Shown here piece by piece: positions 55,769 through 64,000 of a stretch of 64,000 bases of DNA. The notes below the pieces were generated by a model. It ran no database searches. It was given only the letters and a program-made list of their open reading frames with translations, and was not told where the DNA came from. The stretch lies in NCBI GenBank assembly GCA_019637155.1, contig JAHBWE010000029.1, positions 1-64,000 of the forward strand, written 5' to 3'. Source of the stretch: Labilithrix sp. Its GTDB lineage: Bacteria; Myxococcota_A; Polyangia; Polyangiales; Polyangiaceae. The translations under genes were made by a program, and so were the position numbers. Each line of letters starts with the position of its first letter. The first letter of the stretch is position 1.

Positions 55769-58700
55769 CTAATAACGCTTCTGCCAGATGGCATCCATCT
55801 GACCTTTACCTCTGTCTCCGACCGTAGTCTCGAGTGACCAGTTCTTGTAAAATCGGTATTCGACCTTCGCGAGGTTCCGGTCTGGCTCCGTGATCGGCGG
55901 CGTGCCGAGGACGTGCCCGAAGGCGATCGCGACCTTCGACGAGACCTGGAACTCGACCTCCGGGCGCGGGTTGCGCGGGCTCGACGTGTCGATGCGCGCG
56001 GTCGCCTGGATGCCGGCCATGTCGTCGAGCGCGTCGGTGAGGCCCTGCGCGGCGACGCCGCCGCCGACGCCGACCGCGGCCGTCGTCGTGCCGTCCTTCT
56101 GCGTTTGCTGCGCGTGCGGGCGGGGGTTCACGCCGTCGGCGGTGCCGAAGAGGACGAGCGCGAGGATCTCGTTCTGCGGGCGGCCCGGCTCGGAGCGGAG
56201 GACGACCTTGCCCGTCTTCACCGGCCCGACGAAGTCGGCATAGACCTTCGTCCCGTCGGGCGCGTCCCACATCGCGGTCGCGAGGACGACGGGGTTGACG
56301 TCCGGCGAGCCGTCGAACGTCACCGTGGCGCGCTCCACCTCGAACTTCTTGCCCTGGACGTCGGCCCAGCCCTCGATCGCGCGGATCTCGCCCTTGATGC
56401 GGGTGTCCTGCCCGACCGAGACCGCGAGGTCGCCGCCGAGCGCGACCCGCGCCTGGTTCCCGCGCTCGATGTCGATGCGCCCCAGCTTCAGCGCGACCTC
56501 GAGCCGCGAGGGATCCTCCGCGCGAATCGAAGGAGGCGGGAGCGTGTCGTGCTTGTCGAGCGGCAGCTTCACGAACGTCTTGTCGTCGCGATAGACGCCG
56601 ACGTGGACGTTCTCCTTCTTCTCGAGCGTCGCGACGCCGGTCTTGGTCGACTGCGGGAGCTCGACGTTGAGCTTGGGGACCTCGACCGCGATCGACGTGA
56701 CCTTCGCGTCGGCCGACTGCTTCGCCCGCACGCGCACCGTGCCGTGGACGTCGCCCATCGGCTGGCCCTGGAGCGAGAACGCGAACGGCTTGCTCTTCGG
56801 GATGTCCACGTTCACGACCGCGTCCGCGAGGCGCATCCCGTCGATCTTCGCGGTCGCGTTCGCGCGCACCTCGCCCTGCACTCCGGAGGCGGAGACGTCG
56901 TCGACCTTGATCGTGCCGTCCTTCGCGAGGGTGACGGTCGCGCGCACCTTCCGGAGCTCGTCGCCGAGCGCGGCGACGCCGACGGTGCCGTCGCGGAACG
57001 TGATCTTCCCCTCCAGCTCCGCGCCCGGTTTGCCGGGGACGACGCGCGCGGCGGCGTGGGCGTCGAGCCGGCCGTCGAGGGTGGGGACCGCGCTCGCGAC
57101 GAACGGCTGCGCGGCGGCGGCGTCGAAGTTCTTCGCCTCGAGCTTGGCCTCGAGCGGCGTCTCGTCGTCGAGCGTGGGCGCGAGCTCGGCGCCCCACCTC
57201 ATGCCGCTCTTCGCGCTCGCGTCGATGAAGCCGTCCTTCTGATCGATCCTGACCTTCGCCGCGAGCTTGCCGCGACCGGCCTCGAGGTCGATGTTGCCCT
57301 TCTCGTATTCGACGCGGCCGACCTTCAGCTTCTGGAGCGCGATGTGGCCCTTCACGATCGCGTCCTTGTGGAGATCGACGAGCTCGACGTCGCCGCTGAC
57401 GCGCCCCTTCACGCGCTGCTCCGCGAGCGGCGGGAGCGACTCGAGCGGGAACGAGGCGAGGTGCGCGCTCGCGGAGGCGGTCCAGTCCGGCGCGGCGCCG
57501 CCCGGCGTGCCGGCGATGAAGTCCTTCGCCTTCGCCTTCACCGACGCGGCGACGGTGAGGAGGTCCGCGCCGCCGGCGGCGGACTTCAGCGCGACCTTCG
57601 CCTCCTGGCCGTCGTAGTCGAGCGCGAGGTCGACGTCGGAGCGCATCTCCTTCCCCATCTGCGGCGAGCGCAGGCGGCGGCCGCGCGCGACGAGCCGCAC
57701 CTTCGGATCGAGGATCGTCCCGCCGGCCTCGAGCTCCGCCTCCACCGCGCCGGAGGTGTCCTCGAGGTTCACGACCGGCGGCAGGTCCTCGAGCCGGCGG
57801 GGCGGGACGACGAGCCGCGCGGAGATCGGCGCGGCGAAGACCTGCTCCTTCGCCTGCTCCGGTCGCGCGACGAGCTCGTCGTAGGGGAGGACGGTCTTCG
57901 AGTCGAACGCGACGAGGACGCCGTGCGCGTCGGTCACGCGGAACGCGACGCTGGTGAGCCCGCTCGTCGCGTCGTTGCGCACGTCGACGCCGACGTCGAC
58001 GCCGGTGACGCGCCACGGCGCGACCGCCTCGACGCGCACGTCGCCGATCGGCTCCGCCCGCTGCTCCGGCGCGCCCGCGAGCGCGAGCCCGTTCGTGTGC
58101 GCGTGGAGCTGCACCTCCGGCGGCGCGCCCTCACGATCGCGCCCGAGCCGCCCCTGCACCACGACGAAGCCGCGGAGATCGCCGACGGGGAGCTTCTCCG
58201 GCGCGACGAACGCGGCGACCCTGGCGAGGTCGACGCGGCTGTCGAGGCTCACCTTGCCGTGCGCGCGCTTCCACGCGTTCGGATCGGTCGCGTGCCCCGC
58301 GAGCACGACGTGGTCCGTCTTCAGCGTGAGCTCGCCGGTGTCGCCGACGCGCGCCGCGAGGTCGAGCGCGACCTCCCGCCCGTCGATCGCGGCGTCGACC
58401 TTCGCGTTCGCGTCCTTCATGTCCTGCATCGCGAGGTCCTTCAGCTCGACGTGCACGCCGGCCTTCACGTCGCCGCGACGGAGCGCGACCTTGCCCCCGA
58501 GCGCGAGGGTGCCGGACTTGATCCCGAGCTCCTCTTGGCCGGCGATGCGCGCGAGGAGCGGGAGGTCGATCGCGGGCGCCTCGATCGCGCCGTCGACGTC
58601 CTCGCCGCTCTTCACGACGTCCGCCGCGATCGGCGCGCCGACGCCCTCGATCCGCGCGCCGTCGACGCGGAGGTTCGCGCCTTCGATCTTCACCTGCCGC

Positions 58701-60415
58701 GCGACGACGACGATGGAGTCGGACGTCGGGCGGACCGCGGTGGCGCGCGGTCGTTCGATCGCGAGCGCGTCCCCGTCGAGGACGACGCGCGCGGCCGCGT
58801 CCAGCTTCGCGATCGGGAGGGTGCCGGTCACGAGCTCGCGCGCCTTCACCTCGGCGTCGACGACGGGACGGTCGAGGGTCCCGCTCACCTTCGCCTCGGT
58901 CGTGACCGCACCGATCGCGATCTGGGTGTCGCGGACGCGCGACGCGGTGAGCTTCGCCTTCGCGTCGATCGCGTTCTCCGGGAGCGTGAGCTTCGCGGAG
59001 GCGTCGACCTCGGCGCTGCCGCCGAACATCGCGCCGACGACGGGGACGCGGTGGAGATCGGGCGCCTTCGCCTCGACGCGCGCGGTGATGATCCTGCCGT
59101 CGGGCCGATCGGCGCGAGGCCGCATCTCGACGCGCACCTTCGTCGGCATCGCCTCGTCCTGGACGACCGCGGTCGCCTCCGCCGACCGGCCGGCGAGCTT
59201 CGCGCGCACCTGCACCGGCGGGAGCCGCTGGCCGTCGACGACGCCGGGCAGCGTGTCGACGGCGGCGACGCCGTTCACGTCGTCGCCCTCGATCGCGACG
59301 TCGGCGGTCGCGTCGAGCCCGAGCTCCGTCTTCGGAGCGGTCGGCTGGATCGCGCGGACGTCGACGTTGCGCGCCGCCACGGTGGCCTGGATCTTCGTCG
59401 TGTCGCCGGTGACGACGACGGCGTTCGCGTCGACCGTCGCGCGGCCGAGGGTGAGCTTCGCCTTGGCCTCCACGCGCGGGAGATCGCCGTGCGCCTCGGC
59501 GTGGAGCGTGAGCGCGTCGTGGATCGCGATCTCGCTCACGACCGCCTGCGTCCCTGCCCCCGTCGCGTCGTGCGCGTCGACGACGGCGTCGACGCGGCTC
59601 CCGTTCATGCTCGCGCGCGCGGACGTCGGGATGTCGCCGACCTTGCCGTCGAAGCGCGCCTCGAACGCCATCGGCGGGGTGTCGCCTTCCATCGGCATCG
59701 AGAAGCGGCCCGACACGGTGCCGTTCGGATCGAGCCCGCGCGGGATCGCGCGCGCCTGGAGCGCGACCTTCACGAGCTCGGCGTCGAGGCGCGCGGGATC
59801 GAGGTGCGCCTTCGCGACGAGGCCGTGGACGTCGGCGTCGACGGGCTGTCCCCCCGGCGGCACGCCGTGCGCCCACGCGTGGCCGAGCTGGACGTCGGGG
59901 GCCTCGACGCGGACGCCGCGGCCCGGCGGCTCGTTCGGATCGGACGGCGTCTCGTCGCGCGGCATGAACGCGTTCGCGAGGCGGAGGTTCTCGGCCGGCG
60001 TGCCGTCGGTGTCGAGGTTCGCGTCGACGTGATCGATCCTGACCTGATGCACGGGGATCACGATCGGCCCGTCGCCGAACAGCGCGGAGCGCGCGATCGC
60101 GAGCGCGTCGGTCTTCGCGTGGACGCCGGTCACGTCGAGGACCTGGACCCCCTCGGGGTCCTTCACCCGGACCTTGATCCCGGAGGCGCCGTCGAGCCCG
60201 ATGTGGCCGATGCGATCGACGATGACCTCGCCCTCGAGCGTCGACTTGAGGATCGCGTTCGCCTGCGTCGTGACGAGGCGGTGCGTGAGCGGGAGGTCGA
60301 GGTGGAGGAGCGCGCCGGCGGCGATGCCGGCGACGAAGGTGACGGTGACGCCGACGACGCTGCCGAGGACCCCGAGGACGCGCCGGGCCCGACTACGCTT
60401 GGAATGGGACGACAT
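55769..60415 (-). CDS. tamB: TamB-like translocation and assembly module protein
   Basis: 1548 residues. One N-terminal membrane helix (about 12-35) anchors a long, beta-taco body that spans the periplasm, made of repeating strand segments such as KVRVKDPEGVQVLDV. The C-terminal DUF490 part holds the recognisable GPVKTGKVVLRSEPGRPQNEI and LALVLFGTADGVN and ends in YRFYKNWSLETTVG. TamB works with TamA to insert outer-membrane proteins or move phospholipids. It follows tamA with a 2-base gap. The size is close to that of E. coli TamB (about 1260) with extra repeats. Confidence 0.93.
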   Translation of the reverse strand: MSSHSKRSRARRVLGVLGSVVGVTVTFVAGIAAGALLHLDLPLTHRLVTTQANAILKSTLEGEVIVDRIGHIGLDGASGIKVRVKDPEGVQVLDVTGVHAKTDALAIARSALFGDGPIVIPVHQVRIDHVDANLDTDGTPAENLRLANAFMPRDETPSDPNEPPGRGVRVEAPDVQLGHAWAHGVPPGGQPVDADVHGLVAKAHLDPARLDAELVKVALQARAIPRGLDPNGTVSGRFSMPMEGDTPPMAFEARFDGKVGDIPTSARASMNGSRVDAVVDAHDATGAGTQAVVSEIAIHDALTLHAEAHGDLPRVEAKAKLTLGRATVDANAVVVTGDTTKIQATVAARNVDVRAIQPTAPKTELGLDATADVAIEGDDVNGVAAVDTLPGVVDGQRLPPVQVRAKLAGRSAEATAVVQDEAMPTKVRVEMRPRADRPDGRIITARVEAKAPDLHRVPVVGAMFGGSAEVDASAKLTLPENAIDAKAKLTASRVRDTQIAIGAVTTEAKVSGTLDRPVVDAEVKARELVTGTLPIAKLDAAARVVLDGDALAIERPRATAVRPTSDSIVVVARQVKIEGANLRVDGARIEGVGAPIAADVVKSGEDVDGAIEAPAIDLPLLARIAGQEELGIKSGTLALGGKVALRRGDVKAGVHVELKDLAMQDMKDANAKVDAAIDGREVALDLAARVGDTGELTLKTDHVVLAGHATDPNAWKRAHGKVSLDSRVDLARVAAFVAPEKLPVGDLRGFVVVQGRLGRDREGAPPEVQLHAHTNGLALAGAPEQRAEPIGDVRVEAVAPWRVTGVDVGVDVRNDATSGLTSVAFRVTDAHGVLVAFDSKTVLPYDELVARPEQAKEQVFAAPISARLVVPPRRLEDLPPVVNLEDTSGAVEAELEAGGTILDPKVRLVARGRRLRSPQMGKEMRSDVDLALDYDGQEAKVALKSAAGGADLLTVAASVKAKAKDFIAGTPGGAAPDWTASASAHLASFPLESLPPLAEQRVKGRVSGDVELVDLHKDAIVKGHIALQKLKVGRVEYEKGNIDLEAGRGKLAAKVRIDQKDGFIDASAKSGMRWGAELAPTLDDETPLEAKLEAKNFDAAAAQPFVASAVPTLDGRLDAHAAARVVPGKPGAELEGKITFRDGTVGVAALGDELRKVRATVTLAKDGTIKVDDVSASGVQGEVRANATAKIDGMRLADAVVNVDIPKSKPFAFSLQGQPMGDVHGTVRVRAKQSADAKVTSIAVEVPKLNVELPQSTKTGVATLEKKENVHVGVYRDDKTFVKLPLDKHDTLPPPSIRAEDPSRLEVALKLGRIDIERGNQARVALGGDLAVSVGQDTRIKGEIRAIEGWADVQGKKFEVERATVTFDGSPDVNPVVLATAMWDAPDGTKVYADFVGPVKTGKVVLRSEPGRPQNEILALVLFGTADGVNPRPHAQQTQKDGTTTAAVGVGGGVAAQGLTDALDDMAGIQATARIDTSSPRNPRPEVEFQVSSKVAIAFGHVLGTPPITEPDRNLAKVEYRFYKNWSLETTVGDRGKGQMDAIWQKRY

Positions 60416-60417
60416 GC

Positions 60418-62514
60418 TCAGAAGGCCTCACCGATTCCGAACGACACTGCGATAGGGATGCCAAGCGGGAAGGTCTCCGGCTCGCGCTCCTCCCGCGTGA
60501 GGCCTCCGATCGTCTGGAGCCCAGGAATGCGGTATCCGACGTCGAGCCGGACCGGCCCGACGGGGGTGTCGTAGCGCGCGCCCGCGCCGCAGGAGAGGTG
60601 CGGGTGGTTGAGCCGGATGTTCGTCTGGCGTGGCGAAACGTCACTCGCGTCGCAGAAGGTGGCCATCGAGAGCGGGCCGTCGACGACGAAGCGGACCTCG
60701 GCCGAGGCCTCCCAGATCGAGAAGCCGCCGGTCGGCGAGCGGCAGTCGAACTCGCCGCCGGGCCCGCAGTCGAGGTTCACGCGCTGGAGCTCGGCGTCGG
60801 GCGAGAGGAAGGGCACGAAGTCGTGGGGCCCGACGCCGCGGAGCGGATAACCGCGATTCGAGGTGGGCCCGCCGGAGAAGAAGCCGCGGAAGAACGTGAA
60901 TTGATAATCGCGAGTCCGCTCCTCCGATCCTTCGTAGACGCTGCGCGGGTCCTGGACGCTGCCGCCGTAGTTCTGCGCGAACAAGAACCCGAACGATCCG
61001 CGGAGCGCGAGCGTCACGCGCTTCTTCGTAATCGGGATATACCCGCGGAGGTCGGGCTGCACCTTCACGTCGCGCGCGCCGCCGCCGAAGGGTCCGCCCG
61101 CGACCTGCAGCGTATTGAGGAGGTAAATGCCTCTTCGCGGGTGGACGCGATCGTTCCGGAGGTCGATCGCGAGGAGGAGCTCCGGATACGAGATCAGGAG
61201 CGGCCCGAGGGTGGGGTCTTTTCGGCCGACGTAGACGAAGGGCTGCGCGGCCTGGAGGTTGTGCGAGACCGTGCCGCTGAGCCGCCAGATCGTGCGCTCG
61301 AGGCCGACGCTGTTGCGCGCCTCGGCGTAGCCGATGACGGGCTGGTTGGGCGGCGGGTTGGGGTTGAGGAGGAGCGCCTGCGCGCTGATCTCCGGCCGGA
61401 CGAAGCCGTTCGTGCGCGGCTCGAAGAGGCCGGGCTGCATGAGCTCGAGGCGGAGCCGGCCTTCGGGGAGGAAGTTGGTCGGCGCGGTGATGTTGTTGAC
61501 GCGGATCGGGTAGAGCACGATGCCGGGCTTGAAGCTCACCGAGAAGGTGCGGAGCCCGCCGAAGAAGTTCTTGTGCTCCCAGCCGACGAGGCCGTGGACG
61601 TCGGTCTTCAGCGCGTCGAACTCGAAGCCGCCGCCGAGGCGGATCGTGCGGAGGCGCGACGGCTCCGCCTTGATCCGGATCGGGACGACGCGGTTCGGCG
61701 CCGGCGGATCGGGGAGCTCGGGCTTCACCTCGACCGACGCGAAGACGCCGAGATCGAGCAGCGCCTGCTGCGCGCCGTCGAGGTCGGCCTCGGAGTAGAC
61801 CGCGCCCTCTTTGAGGTTGGCCGTGCGGCGGACGCGGTCCTCCGGCAGCGGGCCGAGGCCCTCGATCGTGACGGGGCCGAGGACGCAGGGCGCGCCGGGC
61901 TTCACGGTGAGGACGACGTCGGCGCGGTGCGCGACGAGGTCCACCTTCGCGTCGTTCTCGACCTTCACGTAGGCGTAGCCGCGATCGGTCAGCGTGCGGC
62001 GCACCTCGGCGAGGGCCTTGTCGAAGGCCTCCTGCTCGAAGCGCGCGTCCTTCACGAGCGCGAGGCTCGCCTTCTTCCGCGCGAGGTCGGCGATGTCGCG
62101 CGGGACGCCGTCGAGCCCGTCGACGCGCACCTCGCGGATCAGGGTCGCGGGTCCTTCCTCGACGACGATCTCGACGCGCGTGTGCTTGGCGTCGACCTCG
62201 TAGATGCGTCCCGCGCGCGCATGCGCTTCGAAGAAGCCGTGCTCGCGATAGACCGCCTCGACGCGCGCGAGGTCGCGCTGGAGCACGTTCCGATCGAAGA
62301 CGGAGTAGTCGTAGAGGATGCCGCGGAAGAGGCCGAGGAACTTGTCGCTCGGCGTCGTCGCGATCTTGTCGGTGACGTCGTCGGCGTCGAGCTTGTCGTT
62401 GCCGCGGACGGTGACCGCGTCGACGGAGGAGCGCCCTTCGGGCACGTGTTTGCATCCCGTCGTGAGGAAGAACAAGGCCGCGCCGAGCGCCGCGAGGAAG
62501 GACGAGCGGATCAT
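60418..62514 (-). CDS. tamA: TamA-like Omp85 outer-membrane protein with lipobox
   Basis: 698 residues from the ATG at 62514. Three POTRA domains (SVDAVTVRGNDKLDADDV; ATLIREVRVDGLDGVP; CVLGPVTIEGLGPLPEDRV) precede the Omp85 16-strand barrel, with the signatures GLVGWEHKNFFGG and FFSGGPTSNRGYPLRGVGP and a C-terminal Phe. Three POTRAs favour TamA over BamA. The N-terminus has a lipoprotein-like signal (FFLTTGC) instead of an ordinary one, so it may be acylated and tethered as well as barrel-inserted. It is followed by tamB two bases later. Confidence 0.9.
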   Translation of the reverse strand: MIRSSFLAALGAALFFLTTGCKHVPEGRSSVDAVTVRGNDKLDADDVTDKIATTPSDKFLGLFRGILYDYSVFDRNVLQRDLARVEAVYREHGFFEAHARAGRIYEVDAKHTRVEIVVEEGPATLIREVRVDGLDGVPRDIADLARKKASLALVKDARFEQEAFDKALAEVRRTLTDRGYAYVKVENDAKVDLVAHRADVVLTVKPGAPCVLGPVTIEGLGPLPEDRVRRTANLKEGAVYSEADLDGAQQALLDLGVFASVEVKPELPDPPAPNRVVPIRIKAEPSRLRTIRLGGGFEFDALKTDVHGLVGWEHKNFFGGLRTFSVSFKPGIVLYPIRVNNITAPTNFLPEGRLRLELMQPGLFEPRTNGFVRPEISAQALLLNPNPPPNQPVIGYAEARNSVGLERTIWRLSGTVSHNLQAAQPFVYVGRKDPTLGPLLISYPELLLAIDLRNDRVHPRRGIYLLNTLQVAGGPFGGGARDVKVQPDLRGYIPITKKRVTLALRGSFGFLFAQNYGGSVQDPRSVYEGSEERTRDYQFTFFRGFFSGGPTSNRGYPLRGVGPHDFVPFLSPDAELQRVNLDCGPGGEFDCRSPTGGFSIWEASAEVRFVVDGPLSMATFCDASDVSPRQTNIRLNHPHLSCGAGARYDTPVGPVRLDVGYRIPGLQTIGGLTREEREPETFPLGIPIAVSFGIGEAF

Positions 62515-62618
62515 CGGGTCGAGCGGCCCTCGCCAAAGCAAGCCGCAGGCCCATGTCGTCGGCTCGCGTCCCGCGCGGACAAACCTGCGATGGTATGTGG
62601 AGTGCTAGTCCGCGCGCC

Positions 62619-63263
62619 GTGCACGTCTCGCGCTATCGGATGCTCGGGTTCATCGGTGTGGCGATCGCGATGAGTGTGGCGATCGCGTGCGGCTCCACGG
62701 TGCCGACGCCGAAGTACACGAGCCACCCGACGTCGGCGCTGGTGCAGGTCCCGTATCCGCCGCCGCCCGCGCGCGCGGAGGTCGTGCCCGATCAGGACAC
62801 CGACGGCGCGGTGTGGATCGACGGCGAGTGGGTCTGGCAGACGCGACGCTGGGCGTGGCGCGCGGGGCGCTGGGTGGTGCCGCCGAGCGGGGCGCGCTTC
62901 GCGCCCTGGACGACGGTGCGCGACGAGGACGGCACGCTGTTCGTGGCGACGGGCGCGTGGCGCGCGGCGGACGGGAGCGAGGTGACGGAGCCGGAGCCGC
63001 TCGCGAAGGGCAAGCCGCGCGGCGCGTCGGTCGTCTCGCCGGACGGCGACGAGGTGCCGGTCGGCGCGCCGGCCTCGTCCGCGAACGCGCGCCGCGTCGA
63101 TCGCCGCGACGCCGCCGCCGGTCGCGACATGGAGGCGCTCGACGCGGCGGTGCTCCCGAGCCTCTCGCTCGACGCGGCCGTCACCGACCAGCTGCTCGAC
63201 GCCTCGCCATCGGAGCGCGCGCCGACGTTGCCCCGAGCTATGCTCGACGCGAGCACGCCGTGA
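62619..63263 (+). CDS. Trp-rich lipoprotein
   Basis: 214 residues from a GTG at 62619, which gives a basic start (MHVSRYRM) before the hydrophobic segment; the ATG at 62640 is an alternative. Lipobox: VAIAC. After a Pro-rich piece comes a W-rich repeat (WIDGEWVWQTRRWAWRAGRWVV), similar to the YxWxxGxW-type modules of many Polyangia lipoproteins. The rest is Ala/Asp-rich and likely disordered. No function assigned. It overlaps the next gene by 4 bases (GTGA) and is divergent from tamA. Confidence 0.75.
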   Translation: MHVSRYRMLGFIGVAIAMSVAIACGSTVPTPKYTSHPTSALVQVPYPPPPARAEVVPDQDTDGAVWIDGEWVWQTRRWAWRAGRWVVPPSGARFAPWTTVRDEDGTLFVATGAWRAADGSEVTEPEPLAKGKPRGASVVSPDGDEVPVGAPASSANARRVDRRDAAAGRDMEALDAAVLPSLSLDAAVTDQLLDASPSERAPTLPRAMLDASTP

Positions 63264-63499
63264 AGGACATCATCGTCGTCGGTCTCCTCGTCATCGCGTT
63301 CGCGTGGCTCCTCACCGTGCACGCTGCGATCGTCTTCGGCCTCGCGAAGAAGCAGCCCCGCTGGCGCGCCGCCGCCGCGCTCTTCGTCCCGGTCCTCGCC
63401 CCCTACTGGGCGTGGCACGAGCACATGCGGGCGCGAGCGGGCATGTGGCTCGGCGGCATCGTGGCCTATCTCGTCGCGCTCCTGCTCGCCTCGCGCTGA
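63260..63499 (+). CDS. Small two-helix membrane protein
   Basis: 79 residues from a GTG overlapping the previous stop. Two membrane helices (about 4-28 and 35-78, the latter broken by a charged turn, WHEHMRARAG). No motif beyond that. Coupled to the Trp-rich lipoprotein gene; function unknown. Confidence 0.7.
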   Translation: MKDIIVVGLLVIAFAWLLTVHAAIVFGLAKKQPRWRAAAALFVPVLAPYWAWHEHMRARAGMWLGGIVAYLVALLLASR

Positions 63500-63563
63500 C
63501 CGCGTGCGCGCGCTTCGCCGCGGCTCCCGAGGCCGCGGCGCGCGCGATGCATTCGGGACCGGC

Positions 63564-63818
63564 ATGCGGCGCACGAAGATCCTCACGGCCCTGTTCGGTG
63601 TCTCGCTCCTGCTCTCGTCGTCTGCGGTCGCGCTCGGCTTCGCGCGCGCGCACGTCGAGCCGACCCCCGCGCAGACGCCGCCGTACCCGGGTCCCACGCC
63701 GGGCCCGGTCCCGACGCCGCCGCCCTTCCCGGCGCCGACGCCGGTGCCGACACCGAGCCCGACCCCGACGCCGACGCCTCCTCCTCCGCCTTCGCCGATC
63801 CTCGACGCCGGCCGCTGA
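63564..63818 (+). CDS. Pro/Thr-rich exported peptide
   Basis: 84 residues from the ATG at 63564. A signal peptide (RRTKILTALFGVSLLLSSSAVA) is followed by about 55 residues of Pro-Thr repeats (PTPGPVPTPPPFPAPTP). The repeats would form an extended, possibly glycosylated rod. Real coding is moderately likely given the signal peptide; a role as a linker or spacer protein is a guess. Confidence 0.6.
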   Translation: MRRTKILTALFGVSLLLSSSAVALGFARAHVEPTPAQTPPYPGPTPGPVPTPPPFPAPTPVPTPSPTPTPTPPPPPSPILDAGR

Positions 63819-63846
63819 CGCTCATCGCATCTGCTACGCTCGCTGC

Positions 63847-64000
63847 ATGTCCCGGAAGACGCAGGTCGCGCGCGGTCCGTTCGTCGCCAGCCAGCTGCGC
63901 TCGGGCGATCCGTACGAGCTCTCGAACGGACACCCGGTGCTCTGCCTGCCGACGGGGCAGCGCGGCAGCACGCGGAACCTCGTCGGCGGCTCGGCGCTCG
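63847..64000 (+). CDS. Possible Uma2-like protein, 5' part only
   Basis: 51 codons seen from the ATG at 63847 to the window end. The start MSRKTQVARGPFVASQLRSG and the pattern DPYELSNGHPVLCLPTG recall N-termini of a Uma2-like subgroup common in Polyangia. The catalytic region lies beyond the window, so the call is tentative. Confidence 0.45.
   Translation, partial: MSRKTQVARGPFVASQLRSGDPYELSNGHPVLCLPTGQRGSTRNLVGGSAL

Noticed and set aside
55913..60574. Plus-strand open frame of 1553 codons
   Set aside because: Antisense of tamB; in high-GC DNA such shadows stay open over long genes.

Overview
The window looks like a chromosome segment of a high-GC delta-type bacterium, most likely a myxobacterium of the class Polyangia. 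Third codon positions are almost all G or C. Many products carry a lipobox signal peptide. There is a Ser/Thr protein kinase with HEAT-like repeats beside a DUF4388 protein, a Cys-rich 'nCGaCg' secreted protein, and many proline-rich low-complexity linkers. I see no rRNA, tRNA, CRISPR array, insertion sequence or phage module. The region is mostly housekeeping and cell-envelope genes in short operons, often joined by 1-4 base overlaps.

Layout. 1-10.5 kb (minus strand): an HD/DUF4388 signalling protein coupled to a HEAT-repeat protein kinase, then a P1B-type ATPase-like protein that has lost every catalytic motif, argD, and a zinc-ribbon membrane protein. 10.5-17.4 kb: a frameshifted small lipoprotein, a Uma2 nuclease-like protein, a HAD phosphatase, RlmI, an outer-membrane barrel, Lnt, a propeller-like protein and HU. 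17.7-24.9 kb: YbeY with a repeat-derived N-terminal extension, then a GT2 / Ntn-acyltransferase / LolA-like operon, a GNAT enzyme, an OmpA protein and a Cys-rich lipoprotein. 24.9-29.6 kb: a PLD-like lipoprotein, a lower-GC island with one small lipoprotein, a coupled lipoprotein and BtuF-like receptor, and thyA-folA. 29.8-38.6 kb: lipoproteins, a pure heptad-repeat coiled-coil protein, an S9 peptidase, a REPIN-like inverted repeat pair, and a COG3014-like / LpoB-like / VKOR-DsbA envelope block. 38.7-46.4 kb: RNase R carrying an in-frame palindromic segment, a PH-like membrane protein, a GH5-like lipoprotein, a CbpA-type DnaJ and an FGE-fold lipoprotein. 46.4-64 kb: an M19-like dipeptidase, a PLC/S1-P1-like exported protein, a metallophosphoesterase, a BON/holin-X operon, TamB-TamA, and several small envelope proteins.

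How the genes fit together. The dominant theme is building and maintaining the outer envelope: lipoprotein acylation (Lnt), lipoprotein or glycolipid carriage (LolA-like), outer-membrane insertion (TamA/TamB), peptidoglycan synthase activation (LpoB-like), periplasmic disulfide formation (VKOR-DsbA) and many exported hydrolases. The most unusual items are the catalytically dead P-type ATPase, the GT2-acyltransferase-LolA operon, the inverted REP pair, the palindrome inside rnr, and the 21-base-repeat coiled-coil gene. Functional calls rest on motifs read by eye; no database search was run.
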